A DNA stretch of 47,979 bases from CAIXMG01 sp964628065 (GCA_964628065.1 CAZVLM010000004.1:1-47979), one strand, 5' to 3'; positions 1-7,465 are shown, counted from the stretch's first letter. Made by a program: numbers and translations. The notes: a model not told the origin generated them from the sequence alone.

Positions 1-150
1 GTTCCAGTGCCTGCACCTGTTGTTGAGTCGACACCCACTCCAGAACCTGTTGTGCCTGTAAAAGAAGATCCTAAGCCAGCGCCAAGCTACACGGCAAGTG
101 CCACCATTCGTGAAGTGCCAGAAGATATCTTAAGAAAAGTCCTCGAGTAA
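1..150 (+). CDS. 3' end of a proline-rich protein (partial)
   Basis: The window opens inside this gene, in frame 1, and the last 49 residues are visible before a TAA stop. The visible part is a Pro/Val/Glu-rich linker (repeats of the PVPAP and PEPVVPV type), followed by a short charged tail ending in DILRKVLE. Such low-complexity tails are common in envelope or cell-division proteins, but no domain is visible, so no function can be given. An A/T-rich hairpin follows at 200-232. It is unclear whether it ends this transcript. Confidence 0.6.
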   Translation, partial: VPVPAPVVESTPTPEPVVPVKEDPKPAPSYTASATIREVPEDILRKVLE

Positions 151-151
151 T

Positions 152-192
152 ATTTATTTAAACTTTACTATTTCTTAGGTCATTCTTGATAC
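152..192. repeat. 41-base imperfect repeat, copy A
   Basis: This stretch matches 4855-4895 at 35 of 41 positions without gaps. The best-conserved parts are AAACTTTACTA near the start and TTCTTGATAC at the end. Both copies lie just after a gene end, in otherwise empty DNA. The function is unknown. Confidence 0.5.
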
Positions 193-199
193 GTCATAT

Positions 200-232
200 G
201 CAAAAATTATGCTTATTCGCATAATTTTTTGC
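200..232 (+). terminator. A/T-rich hairpin before the lamin-tail gene
   Basis: GCAAAAATTATGC pairs with GCATAATTTTTTGC across a TTATTC loop, with one bulged base. It may end the upstream transcript. It also holds the upstream ATG at 209, which argues that the next gene starts at 236. Confidence 0.4.
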
Positions 233-235
233 TTT

Positions 236-1600
236 ATGAGGAAATATATCTTTTATACTATCTTAATAGTACTACTTATTCTTGTCCCGTTGTTTGCCCA
301 TGCGGACGTACTTATTAATGAAATTGCATGGATGGGTACGACCAGTTCTGCGAACGCAGAATGGATAGAACTGTATAATAATTCATCAAGTTCTGTTGTG
401 CTGGATGGATGGTCACTTATTGCAACCGACGGCTCGCCAAGTATTCAGCTTGCTGGATCAGTTCCTGGGTCTGGCTATTTTCTTATGGAACGTACCAGTG
501 ACGATACGATTGCAGAAGTAACTGCGGGTATTATTTACACAGGGTCGATGTCTAATACCGGAGAACATTTTCAACTGAAGGATAATCTTGGAAATATAGA
601 AGATAAAGTAGATGGTTCGGGAGGATGGCAGGCAGGTGATAACGTTACTAAACACACCATGCAGCGTGATGGTTCTGTATGGTTAACAGCTACGCCTACG
701 CCAGGAGTACAAAATGCAAAGAAACCTGAAATGACAGGCTCTAATAAGAATACTGAAAATACTTCTGAATCTCCAACTGAAAAACCAAGAGAAGACGACA
801 CTAATGAAGATAAGTTTTTTGTTCAGCCAAATCCCGTGTTTACGGCACGTATGGTCGCACCCGATACTGGAACAGCAGGAGTGGCAGTTCCGATTACGGT
901 TATTGTTAAGCAGGATGGTAAACGAGATTTAGTAACTGGTAAATTTGAATGGTCTATGGGTGATGGTGCCTGGTATCGGTATGATCATAACCAGTCTGTA
1001 AGCCACATCTATTATTATCCGGGAACTTATACCATAACGCTTAACTACTACTCTAATCTCTTAAAAGATGAACCAGACTCTGTTCATAAGAAAACAATCA
1101 CCATTGCTCCGGCTTTGATTGAATTCGAAAATAAAACAGATGATGGAGGTATAATACTTCATAATAGTTCAACAAAAGATATCGCACTCGATGGGTGGAT
1201 AATTCAATACATAGATAAACAGTTCATTATTCCGTCTTTTACCAGTATTGTGAAGTCGCAATCAATGTCAATTTCAAGTAAGACGTTGGGATTTATCATC
1301 GGCGATGAAACATTGTTAAAAAATCCAAGTGGAGTTGTTATTGCAAAATATCCCGACTACCATGATGCAATACCCGATGAAGAAAATACTGCGGGTAAGG
1401 AAGATAGTGCAGAAGGATCTCAGGTTCAGCCGTTGAGTCCGATAGTAGGCGTTTCTGCGCCTGCGATACCTGAAGTTAAGGAGGCAGGAGGTATTTGGTC
1501 GCAATACAAATGGTATATTCTGATAGGATTTGTTGCACTAGGAGCCATTCTTGCATATTTTGCTATGCGCCTGTATGCTGATCGGGACGAAATAATATAA
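236..1600 (+). CDS. Surface protein with lamin-tail and PKD domains
   Basis: This is a predicted exported, membrane-anchored protein of 454 residues. A signal peptide (MRKYIF plus a hydrophobic stretch) ends in AHA-D near residue 22. A lamin-tail (LTD) domain follows at about 24-160, with the typical start VLINEIAWMG, AEWIELYN and the later LDGWSL. An acidic linker leads to a PKD-like beta domain at about 205-290 (FEWSMGDG, then YYPGTYTITL). A second LTD-like half (IILHNSSTKDIALDGWII) comes next, then a C-terminal membrane segment at about 430-447 with a short charged tail. LTD and PKD modules are known as adhesion modules of exported bacterial proteins, so a cell-surface role is inferred. 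The start at 236 is preferred because the ATG at 209 lies inside a hairpin and would add residues in front of the signal peptide. pth follows 8 bases later. Confidence 0.8.
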   Translation: MRKYIFYTILIVLLILVPLFAHADVLINEIAWMGTTSSANAEWIELYNNSSSSVVLDGWSLIATDGSPSIQLAGSVPGSGYFLMERTSDDTIAEVTAGIIYTGSMSNTGEHFQLKDNLGNIEDKVDGSGGWQAGDNVTKHTMQRDGSVWLTATPTPGVQNAKKPEMTGSNKNTENTSESPTEKPREDDTNEDKFFVQPNPVFTARMVAPDTGTAGVAVPITVIVKQDGKRDLVTGKFEWSMGDGAWYRYDHNQSVSHIYYYPGTYTITLNYYSNLLKDEPDSVHKKTITIAPALIEFENKTDDGGIILHNSSTKDIALDGWIIQYIDKQFIIPSFTSIVKSQSMSISSKTLGFIIGDETLLKNPSGVVIAKYPDYHDAIPDEENTAGKEDSAEGSQVQPLSPIVGVSAPAIPEVKEAGGIWSQYKWYILIGFVALGAILAYFAMRLYADRDEII

Positions 1601-1608
1601 AAAGTTGT

Positions 1609-2160
1609 ATGAATTACTTAATTGTCGGATTGGGAAATCCTGGAACAGAATATGAAAAGACTCGCCACAACGCGGGCTGGATTGTGATTGACGATATGTA
1701 TCCAGAGCTTGAGTGGGCACGAAATACTTACGCTGTTGCGGGTGTCGCAAAGCTTAATGATGTAACTTTCGTAAAACCAACAACATTTATGAACCTTTCC
1801 GGTGAATCAGTGCAGTATTTTATTGATAAAGAAGATTTTACTGCTGATCAGACGATTGTTATTTATGATGATATTGATTTACCTCTTGGTAAGTTTAAGA
1901 TTTCTTTCGATCGTGGATCTGGAGGTCATAACGGCATAAAGTCCATCGAAACTCATTTAGGAAGTCGACAGTTTATTCGAATTCGAATTGGCATTTCAAA
2001 AACCCTTGAGGACGGTACGTTTGTAAAGCCGAACGTTCTCGGCAAATTCGAACCCGCAGAACTTGAGGTACTCAAAGTGGTTTCTCAGAAAGTAAAAGAG
2101 GGGATTGAGATGATCCTTAAGGAAGGAAAAGAAAAAGCGATGAGTGTTTACAATGCGTAG
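1609..2160 (+). CDS. pth: Peptidyl-tRNA hydrolase
   Basis: This enzyme cleaves the ester bond of peptidyl-tRNAs dropped from the ribosome and recycles the tRNA in the cytoplasm. At 183 residues it is close to the family norm. The N-terminus reads LIVGLGNPGTEYEKTRHNAGW, giving Asn10 and catalytic His20 in the same places as in the E. coli enzyme. KPTTFMNLSGESV, YDDIDLPLGKFK and the GSGGHNGIKSI loop are all present. It starts 8 bases after the lamin-tail gene and is probably cotranscribed with it. Confidence 0.95.
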   Translation: MNYLIVGLGNPGTEYEKTRHNAGWIVIDDMYPELEWARNTYAVAGVAKLNDVTFVKPTTFMNLSGESVQYFIDKEDFTADQTIVIYDDIDLPLGKFKISFDRGSGGHNGIKSIETHLGSRQFIRIRIGISKTLEDGTFVKPNVLGKFEPAELEVLKVVSQKVKEGIEMILKEGKEKAMSVYNA

Positions 2161-2200
2161 GGAGCATGATATGGTTTAAGGGAATTTAAAACCTTTAAGC

Positions 2201-2377
2201 ATGACAAACACTGAAGATCTTTCAAAGCTCGATAAGCATGAGCTGCTTTCCAGATACGACGAGGCTGTGAAGGCCGCCGACGAAGAGCCACTGAAAGCGC
2301 TTCGTGCGGAGATGCTGAGGCGGCTCACGAACTCGTACTGGTTTGAAAGCATAAACGAATCAAAACGTAGCAAATAA
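2201..2377 (+). CDS. Small charged helical protein, 58 aa
   Basis: This ORF runs ATG to TAA and has no recognisable relatives. The sequence is highly charged and mostly helical in character (EDLSKLDKHELLSRYDEAVKAA, then EEPLKALRAEMLRRL), with a single aromatic patch (NSYWF) near the C-terminus. The ATG follows an A/T-rich leader of the same kind as the other orphan genes here, without a clear Shine-Dalgarno sequence. A hairpin at 2375-2410 begins at the stop codon, which supports a real transcription unit. The composition resembles small coiled-coil or protein-interaction peptides, but no function is assigned. Confidence 0.5.
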   Translation: MTNTEDLSKLDKHELLSRYDEAVKAADEEPLKALRAEMLRRLTNSYWFESINESKRSK

Positions 2378-2410
2378 ATCCGTACCAAACTTTTGTTAGG
2401 TGCGGATTTA
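2375..2410 (+). terminator. Hairpin after the 58-aa gene
   Basis: TAAATCCGTACC pairs with GGTGCGGATTTA around a 12-base loop. There is only a weak T-run. Confidence 0.55.
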
Positions 2411-2414
2411 TAAA

Positions 2415-2443
2415 TTGACATAACTTATTAAATAGTTTATAAT
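2415..2443 (+). promoter_or_regulatory. Consensus promoter of the 2490 gene
   Basis: TTGACA at 2415-2420, a 17-base spacer and TATAAT at 2438-2443 make a perfect vegetative sigma-factor promoter. Transcription should start near 2450, leaving a leader of about 40 bases without a Shine-Dalgarno sequence. Confidence 0.85.
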
Positions 2444-2489
2444 ACTTATGATAACTTATTTTAAATAACTGTACTTAAAAAACTTGATA

Positions 2490-2912
2490 ATGGGTAAGAA
2501 AATAAAGGTTGAGGATTTACTAGAAGAAATCTGGAAGGCCATAGACGGTCTTGATGGAAAGTTGCCCAAGGATATAGAGATTATGTCTAACTTTAAGCGC
2601 GGCGAAAAAAGCAAAGGGTTTAATCTAACAGGACTTTATAGCGAGGATATTATTTTTGTTAAAAAAGGTAGTAGCAAAAGAAGCGTGGAAATACATGCTT
2701 GTAGAGAAAACGAAGCTTCTGAAATCTTATTTGAAATTAGTTTTCATTATAAGGAGGACGATAACGTTAAGTTTTATAACGCAAACCTGCTTACTGAAGT
2801 TAAACATTTGCGCGTTCCATTAGAAACGGCCTTCAGCGAAAAGTTTATTCGGAAATGCGCTTCATGGGTCAGAAGTGGAGCCTTGTATCCCGAGTATTTT
2901 TTGAACCTTTAA
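2490..2912 (+). CDS. Orphan protein, 140 aa
   Basis: I do not recognise this protein. It has no signal peptide or membrane segment. The N-terminus is a charged helix (KKIKVEDLLEEIWKAIDGL). The rest looks like an alpha/beta domain with strands such as DIIFVKKG, SVEIHACRE and ILFEISFHY, and it ends in WVRSGALYPEYFLNL. An upstream TTG at 2484 is possible, but ATG 2490 fits the normal start. It is driven by a perfect consensus promoter and belongs to the group of strongly promoted orphan genes with G-poor leaders. A 45-aa gene follows 10 bases downstream and is probably cotranscribed. Confidence 0.7.
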   Translation: MGKKIKVEDLLEEIWKAIDGLDGKLPKDIEIMSNFKRGEKSKGFNLTGLYSEDIIFVKKGSSKRSVEIHACRENEASEILFEISFHYKEDDNVKFYNANLLTEVKHLRVPLETAFSEKFIRKCASWVRSGALYPEYFLNL

Positions 2913-2922
2913 ATTTAAACCT

Positions 2923-3060
2923 ATGCCTAAAAAGAAAGAACTCCTGGCCAAAAAGAAATTTTATAAGAAGATTTCTGCAAAGCAGTTTGGAAAGCCATCT
3001 GTTCCATTGATCCGGCAAATTCTGGAAAACGTAGAGTATGACCGCAGAAAGTATTATTAA
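2923..3060 (+). CDS. Small basic protein, 45 aa
   Basis: This short ORF sits 10 bases after the 2490 gene and ends right before a terminator. The protein is strongly basic (MPKKKELLAKKKFYKKISAKQFGKP at its N-terminus) with a short C-terminal helix (LIRQILENVEYDRRKYY). That would suit nucleic-acid or ribosome binding, which is an inference only. The bases before its ATG contain CTTTAAATTTAAA at 2907-2919, a 13-mer that recurs before the 15724 gene at 15705-15717. Confidence 0.6.
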   Translation: MPKKKELLAKKKFYKKISAKQFGKPSVPLIRQILENVEYDRRKYY

Positions 3061-3069
3061 AAACAAAAT

Positions 3070-3096
3070 AAAAAGCCGCACATGTGTGGCTTTTTA
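3070..3096. terminator. Bidirectional terminator between converging genes
   Basis: AAAAGCCGCA pairs with TGTGGCTTTT, with an A-run on one side and a T-run on the other. It can serve the 45-aa gene and, on the other strand, the S1 gene. Confidence 0.8.
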
Positions 3097-3102
3097 CGTG
3101 GA

Positions 3103-4212
3103 TTATTTCACGAATGACAATGTCATTTTGTGCTCCTTTGGATCAAAGAGAGTAATCTTGAATGAGTATGACTTTCCAAGGGAAAGTGCTTCTTTCAATT
3201 TCTTCTCATCGCCGAATTCAGAAACATGGACAAGTCCAGAAACTCCTTCCTCGATTGAGGCCAAAGCTCCGTGCTTGTTGAATTTGATAACAACTCCTGT
3301 TACAGTGTCGTCCTTCTTGTATTTCTTTGAAACTCGGGTCCAAGGGTTTTCCTTCAATGCCTTGATAGACAATGAAATCTTTCCATCCTTGATTTCGATA
3401 ACCTTGGCTTTCACCTTGTCACCCAATTTGTACATTGAGCGAGGGTCGTCAACCAATGACCAGTCGATTTCAGAGATGTGAACAAGTCCTTCAAGACCGT
3501 TCTCCACCTTAAGGAAGATTCCGAAGTCTACGACACCGGTAACTTCGCAATCAAGCTCGTCACCAACATTGTACTTCGTAATGATTTCCTTTTTGTCTTC
3601 TTTGGTATTGCCTTTTTCACTGAAGATAAGTTTTCCTTCCTTAGGATTAACTCCGATGATTGAAAGCGAAAGCTTTTTGCCAACCAACTTCTTCAATTCC
3701 TTAAGAATTTCATCCTTATTACCATCATCTACACGAGGATAGTTTTCAGATCGAAGCTGTGAAGCAGGAAGGAATCCTGCGATACCCTGCCATTCCACGA
3801 TAAGACCCCCTTTGTTTGCTTCCTTGATAGGAAGTTCAAGAGCCTGTTCTGACTTCATTGCCTTTTCAGCGTCTGACCAAACAAGTGCCTGGCGAGCCTC
3901 TTTTAATGACAATTCGATGTAGCCGTTACTATTTTCACGTTCTACGATCTTACCTTTGACCATATCGCCGACATTCACATTCTTGATCATGTCTCGAGCG
4001 TTCATGAACTCTCGTCCGAAGATGATACCAGTTCCGTAGAGTGGGATTTCCACATACATTTCCATCTTGCCAATAGCAAGAACGGTTCCTTCGATCAATT
4101 CGCCGATTTCCAAAGGCTTAATAGTTTCATTCAACACGAGGTTTTTCATCTCGTTTGAATTTTCTGCTCCCATGAATGGGGTTACAGAGTTCTTTGTTAA
4201 CTCTTTTTTCAT
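3103..4212 (-). CDS. rpsA: Ribosomal protein S1 (four S1 domains)
   Basis: This is an S1-type RNA-binding protein that helps the 30S subunit hold mRNA. From the ATG at 4212 it has 369 residues with four S1/OB repeats. The first begins EIGELIEGTVLAIGKMEMYV. The second is divergent (IKEANKGGLIVEWQGIAGFLPASQL). The third is canonical (VGDELDCEVTGVVDFGIFLKV, GLEGLVHISEIDW). The fourth begins TVTGVVIKFNKHGALASI. Reduced four-domain S1 proteins are usual outside proteobacteria. The ATG at 4212 is my choice. One at 4248 (MAKRSV) is possible, while the ORF limit at 4317 lies upstream of the likely start of transcription. An extended -10 (TGC-TATTGT, 4313-4308 on this strand) predicts a leader of 50-90 bases, which would suit autoregulation. 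S1 dependence may matter here because many leaders lack Shine-Dalgarno sequences. Confidence 0.9.
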   Translation of the reverse strand: MKKELTKNSVTPFMGAENSNEMKNLVLNETIKPLEIGELIEGTVLAIGKMEMYVEIPLYGTGIIFGREFMNARDMIKNVNVGDMVKGKIVERENSNGYIELSLKEARQALVWSDAEKAMKSEQALELPIKEANKGGLIVEWQGIAGFLPASQLRSENYPRVDDGNKDEILKELKKLVGKKLSLSIIGVNPKEGKLIFSEKGNTKEDKKEIITKYNVGDELDCEVTGVVDFGIFLKVENGLEGLVHISEIDWSLVDDPRSMYKLGDKVKAKVIEIKDGKISLSIKALKENPWTRVSKKYKKDDTVTGVVIKFNKHGALASIEEGVSGLVHVSEFGDEKKLKEALSLGKSYSFKITLFDPKEHKMTLSFVK

Positions 4213-4338
4213 AGTGTTGAGTGTTCTCCAAACGCTCCTCTTCGCCATAGCTGAGTGATCTAAAAGGGGGATTACGCCTGCAAAACGGGCTGATAAACAA
4301 CGTGCAAACAATAGCATTTTTATTGGGTTTTGTAACTA

Positions 4339-4367
4339 TTGACACTCATTAACTATAGTGCTATTAT
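4339..4367 (+). promoter_or_regulatory. Consensus promoter of the 4411 gene
   Basis: TTGACA (4339-4344), 17 bases, TATTAT (4362-4367). The predicted start near 4374 gives a leader of about 37 bases that contains AACCGAAAACATT and no Shine-Dalgarno sequence. It overlaps the divergent S1 promoter region. Confidence 0.8.
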
Positions 4368-4410
4368 TATGGCGTAAACGTTCTATTTTATAACCGAAAA
4401 CATTCAAGAA

Positions 4411-4803
4411 ATGAAACCACAAGACAAGAAGAATTTACAGGAAAAAATGCAGAATTTTATTACTGAAGGAAAGCAACGACTTGAACAAATAGAACTGACC
4501 GATGGCAATGTTCCTATAATAATGATGGACTTAGCTAAAAAAATGAAGCAGGCAAGACTTGCCGAGATTGATTCATTTGCCAAAGACCTTGAAATCACTT
4601 TTCTGATGTTGGAGGCCCATGACTTTGTTTGCGAAGGAGCATTTAACTCTGTAGGAATAAAAATTAACGAAAACAGTTCGGCCACAGAATTTGTAAACCG
4701 CTTGAATGATCAGCATCTAAAACTTGCCGAACAAAAAATTTCAATTCTTAAGGCTCAAATTGAAATAATTGTAATAAATTTCAATTCAGCAGTTACTGAT
4801 TAG
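4411..4803 (+). CDS. Helical orphan protein, 130 aa
   Basis: I do not recognise this protein. It looks almost entirely alpha-helical and charged, with heptad-like stretches (KKNLQEKMQNFITEGKQRLEQI, then LKLAEQKISILKAQIEIIVINF) that suggest a coiled coil. It has no signal peptide. It lies between a near-consensus promoter and a perfect 10-bp terminator, so it forms its own transcription unit, divergent from S1. It belongs to the group of orphan genes with G-poor leaders. Its role is unknown. Confidence 0.7.
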   Translation: MKPQDKKNLQEKMQNFITEGKQRLEQIELTDGNVPIIMMDLAKKMKQARLAEIDSFAKDLEITFLMLEAHDFVCEGAFNSVGIKINENSSATEFVNRLNDQHLKLAEQKISILKAQIEIIVINFNSAVTD

Positions 4804-4821
4804 CATTGAAAAACTAAATAT

Positions 4822-4846
4822 AAAAGAGCGGCTAACCGCTCTTTTA
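4822..4846 (+). terminator. Terminator of the 4411 gene
   Basis: AAAAGAGCGG pairs perfectly with CCGCTCTTTT around a four-base loop, and the T-run lies in the stem. Confidence 0.85.
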
Positions 4847-4854
4847 TTGTGGAC

Positions 4855-4895
4855 ATTTATTAAAACTTTACTAGTTCTTATGCATTTCTTGATAC
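4855..4895. repeat. 41-base imperfect repeat, copy B
   Basis: Partner of 152-192 (35 of 41 identical). It lies 9 bases beyond the 4411-gene terminator, much as copy A follows the first gene. Confidence 0.5.
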
Positions 4896-4984
4896 CTACT
4901 TTGCTAAAGTTTTAAGCATGGACGAGGACCATTTCAATCAGGATAAGCAGAAAATCTACGAGGAAGGCATTGAAAACGACTAAC

Positions 4985-5012
4985 AAAAAATCCGCCGCTG
5001 GCGGGTTCTTTG
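4985..5012 (+). terminator. Hairpin after the 21-codon ORF
   Basis: CCGCC pairs with GGCGG, extended by A/T pairs and followed by TTCTTTGTT. Confidence 0.6.
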
Positions 5013-5129
5013 TTGTGCCTGCTTCAGAGGGCTTAAGAGCTCGTAGCCCGAACAAAGCTTTCGCTTATCAAGCACGAAATAAGTTTATCAAATTCATGAA
5101 TTAAGTCAAATCAAAACTTTATCATTTCT

Positions 5130-6200
5130 TTACTCCTCATCCCGCTCTGGTTTCGCAATTTCTAACGTCTCAATGCCAATGGTACTGCCGGTAATCCTCA
5201 TAACATCTTTATCAATCTTTCGAAGTTCTTTATTAGAAGCATTGAAGTGATTAATCGTAGTCCCTAATGCGTTACCAAGTTTTCCATGATAATCCTCATA
5301 CGATTTAAGGTGTTTTCCAAGTTCATCTACTCGTTTAATGATATCTTTTGCCGTTTCCTCAATTTGCATCGCCTTAAGTCCTTGAAGAACTGTTTGTAAG
5401 TATGCCAAGAAACTAGTAGGGGAAACAATAATCACTTTATACTTAGATGCCGCTCTCTGGATTAAGTTTTCTGTTTCTTCTCGAAGCGCTCCGACCTTGT
5501 TTGTAAGAAGGTCGTAATAGATCGCTTCATGAGGAATGAACATAAACGCAAAATCGAGCGTTCCCAAATTCGGCTGAATATATTTCGATGTTTCTGCAAT
5601 ACGATTTTTTAAGTCGTTTACAAATAACTTTTCATATTTATCTTTTTGTGCAGGATCTCGCTCTTCAACCAGCTTGTTATAGTTTTCAAGAGAGAATTTT
5701 GAGTCGATGGGAATAATAGTATTTTTTACAAAAACAACCGCGTCAGGAATAAGATCATCGCCATCGTCGCTTTTACCAAGCTTGTATTGCATCTCGTACG
5801 ATCCGGGCGGAAGCGTATTCGTAAGGAGTGTTTCTAAGTAATATTCTCCCAAAATTCCACGCTGCTTAGGATTTTTCAAAATGTCTTGAAGAGATTGCAG
5901 CTGATCAGCAAATGACATGACCTGCTTGCCTGTTTCCTTAACTTCAGTAAGTTCACGCGTAATTTCGCGAATGAGCTTTTGCGATTCCGTGAACTGTGTC
6001 GTAAGCGATGATTGCATAAGGTTTGAAGACTTGTGCATCTTGTCGTCGACATTGCGAGACATTTCGTTCATTTGCTGAAGGATAAGCTTGAGCCCTGTGT
6101 CATCTTGCTTAATTTCCGGAATTTCTTGACGCTTAAAAAAAACCAAGTAGATCATGAATAAAAAGATGAGTACGAGAAGTATAATTATTGCAAATTGCAT
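5130..6200 (-). CDS. rmuC: RmuC-family DNA recombination protein
   Basis: RmuC proteins are membrane-tethered, nuclease-fold proteins thought to limit inverted-repeat rearrangements. This copy has 356 residues. An N-terminal membrane segment (FAIIILLVLIFLFMIYLVFF) is followed by a long coiled coil (residues about 40-120). The conserved RmuC core follows: GILGEYYLETLL, IPDAVVFVKNTIIPIDSKFSLENY, DFAFMFIPHEAIYYDLL and VIIVSPTSFLAYLQTV. The ATG at 6200 is chosen because further upstream the frame runs through the divergent gene. The -10 (TATCAT, 6213-6208 on this strand) puts the transcript start one base before this ATG, so the mRNA should be leaderless. Confidence 0.93.
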   Translation of the reverse strand: MQFAIIILLVLIFLFMIYLVFFKRQEIPEIKQDDTGLKLILQQMNEMSRNVDDKMHKSSNLMQSSLTTQFTESQKLIREITRELTEVKETGKQVMSFADQLQSLQDILKNPKQRGILGEYYLETLLTNTLPPGSYEMQYKLGKSDDGDDLIPDAVVFVKNTIIPIDSKFSLENYNKLVEERDPAQKDKYEKLFVNDLKNRIAETSKYIQPNLGTLDFAFMFIPHEAIYYDLLTNKVGALREETENLIQRAASKYKVIIVSPTSFLAYLQTVLQGLKAMQIEETAKDIIKRVDELGKHLKSYEDYHGKLGNALGTTINHFNASNKELRKIDKDVMRITGSTIGIETLEIAKPERDEE

Positions 6201-6206
6201 ATGCCC

Positions 6207-6213
6207 TATGATA
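6207..6213. promoter_or_regulatory. Shared -10 element for rmuC and the YqeY gene
   Basis: The seven bases TATGATA read as TATGAT on the plus strand and TATCAT on the minus strand. Plus-strand transcription would start near 6219 (ATG 6226) and minus-strand near 6201 (ATG 6200). Confidence 0.5.
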
Positions 6214-6225
6214 CCATGTACCCAT

Positions 6226-6681
6226 ATGTCACTACAAACAACCATCAAAGAATCAATAAAAGACGCGATGAAGAACAAGGACATGGTACGCCTAGGCGTG
6301 CTCCGAGGGGTTTCATCGGCATTTATGAACGAAGCAGTAAACCTTGAACGAGGTCCCCAGGGAGAGCTTAATGACGAAGAAGTTATTACTATCATTACTC
6401 GAGAGGCTAAGCGACGAAAAGATTCAATCGCTCAGTACACAGAAGGAGGACGAGAAGACCTTGCCGCAGATGAAAAAGCAGAGTTGGCAGTTCTTGAAGA
6501 GTTCCTTCCGACAATGATGACTCAAGACGAAATCCGACCCATTGCAGAAGCTAAGAAGGCTGAACTTGGGGCTGATGACAAGACAAAGCTTGGTCAGTTG
6601 GTAGGAGCAGTAATGAAAGACTTGAAAGGAAAGGCGAATGGGGACGATGTTAAAGCAGTAGTAGAATCATTATTCAACTAA
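6226..6681 (+). CDS. GatB/YqeY domain protein
   Basis: This is a stand-alone YqeY-type protein of 151 residues, a helical domain related to the C-terminal tail domain of GatB, which binds tRNA in the amidotransferase. The family hallmarks are visible: IKESIKDAMKNKDMVRLGVLRGVSSAF, REAKRRKDSIAQYTEGGREDLA, EKAELAVLEEFLPTMMT and GQLVGAVMKDLKGKANGDDVKAVVESLF. Free YqeY proteins probably act in tRNA metabolism, but their exact job is unsettled. The start at 6226 is used because the longer frame overlaps rmuC on the other strand. It shares the -10 region with rmuC. Confidence 0.92.
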   Translation: MSLQTTIKESIKDAMKNKDMVRLGVLRGVSSAFMNEAVNLERGPQGELNDEEVITIITREAKRRKDSIAQYTEGGREDLAADEKAELAVLEEFLPTMMTQDEIRPIAEAKKAELGADDKTKLGQLVGAVMKDLKGKANGDDVKAVVESLFN

Positions 6682-6699
6682 TCTCATATTTCATAACTT

Positions 6700-7044
6700 A
6701 TGTTCATTTTTAAACTTATTTTCAAATGGTTGGTGTTGTCTGCAGCGGTAGTGCTTGCAGCGTACCTTGTACCAGGAATTATGGTTGCCTCATGGCAAGT
6801 AGCACTTATCGCAGGATTGGTCCTTGGACTTATTAACTTGTTTATCAAGCCAGTACTTTCAATTCTTACGATTCCTATTAACATCATTACCCTTGGAATT
6901 TTCGGAATCATCCTTAACGCAATCCTCTTTTGGGCAGCAGCATACTTTGTTTCAGGATTCAGTATCGCGAATTTCATGGCCGCATTGTTTGGATCAATTG
7001 TTGTTTCAATTGTCCTATGGCTCGCGCATTTGTTAATTGATTAA
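6700..7044 (+). CDS. Phage holin family 4-TM membrane protein
   Basis: This 114-residue protein is almost all membrane. Four hydrophobic segments can be seen (LVLSAAVVLAAYLVPGIMV, VALIAGLVLGLINLFI, LSILTIPINIITLGIFGIIL, and FMAALFGSIVVSIVLWLAHLL), with the family motif LGLINLFIKPVLSILTIPINIITLG. It matches the YvlD/mycobacterial holin-like superfamily, whose members are mostly chromosomal proteins of unknown function. The name does not imply a prophage, and no phage genes are nearby. It lies 18 bases after the YqeY gene and ends in a strong terminator. Confidence 0.9.
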   Translation: MFIFKLIFKWLVLSAAVVLAAYLVPGIMVASWQVALIAGLVLGLINLFIKPVLSILTIPINIITLGIFGIILNAILFWAAAYFVSGFSIANFMAALFGSIVVSIVLWLAHLLID

Positions 7045-7045
7045 G

Positions 7046-7078
7046 TAAAAAAATCCCCTTACATTAGGGGATTTTTTA
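7046..7078. terminator. Bidirectional terminator between 7044 and the HIT gene
   Basis: AAAAAATCCCCT pairs with AGGGGATTTTTT around TACATT. Its right half overlaps the last codons of the converging HIT gene. Confidence 0.85.
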
Positions 7079-7463
7079 TATGGTCTACATAAATATTCTT
7101 TTCTTCGTCATTTACATACGCATCATGTGGTCTGTGGTGCGAGGTTTCAACTTTATCAGTTAACAAATGAGGTATAAGGTGAACATGGAAATGGGGAACC
7201 TCTGTACCAACCACACCAACTTGCACGTAGTCTCTTTTAAGTCCAGACTTCATATCCTTAATAAGTTTTTTAGTTACCAACATAATATGAGACAACTCAG
7301 TATCAGGAACGTCCTCAATCCATGGATAGGGTTTTTTAGAACAAACAAGGACATGACCTTTTTTTACTGGAGCAATATCAAGCATTGCAATACAAACGTT
7401 ATCTTCGTAAACAATGTCAGCCGGAATTTCGCGGTCAATGATTTTTTCGAATATGGTTTTCAT
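7059..7463 (-). CDS. HIT family nucleotide hydrolase/transferase
   Basis: HIT proteins hydrolyse or transfer nucleotide phosphoesters. This 134-residue protein has the histidine triad at His91, His93 and His95 (HFHVHLIPH), as well as the N-terminal FEKIIDREIPADIVYED and the substrate-loop text APVKKGHVLVCSKKP typical of the Hint/HINT-like branch. The C-terminus is extended and polar. Its start lies two bases after the end of the upstream secreted-protein gene (both on this strand), so they are cotranscribed. The natural substrate cannot be told from sequence. Confidence 0.93.
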   Translation of the reverse strand: MKTIFEKIIDREIPADIVYEDNVCIAMLDIAPVKKGHVLVCSKKPYPWIEDVPDTELSHIMLVTKKLIKDMKSGLKRDYVQVGVVGTEVPHFHVHLIPHLLTDKVETSHHRPHDAYVNDEEKNIYVDHIKNPLM

Positions 7464-7465
7464 AC

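Larger units (their letters stand above)
4804..5129. other. Intergenic stretch with terminators and repeat copy B
   Basis: These 326 bases hold the terminator of the 4411 gene, repeat copy B (4855-4895), a possible 21-codon ORF at 4918-4983 (MDEDHFNQDK..., acidic, too short to trust) and a second terminator at 4985-5012. From 5013 to 5129 I see no gene. Around 5113 the phrase AAAACTTTATCATTTCTTTA faintly resembles the repeat core. The second terminator directly after the 21-codon ORF is the only hint that it is expressed. Confidence 0.4.

Noticed and set aside
4918..4983. 21-codon ORF as a protein gene
   Set aside because: Too short and acidic, without a Shine-Dalgarno sequence or clear promoter. 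Only the following hairpin supports it.
6700..7044. Holin-family protein as a sign of a prophage
   Set aside because: The family is mostly chromosomal, and no integrase, capsid, terminase or att-like repeat is found in the window.
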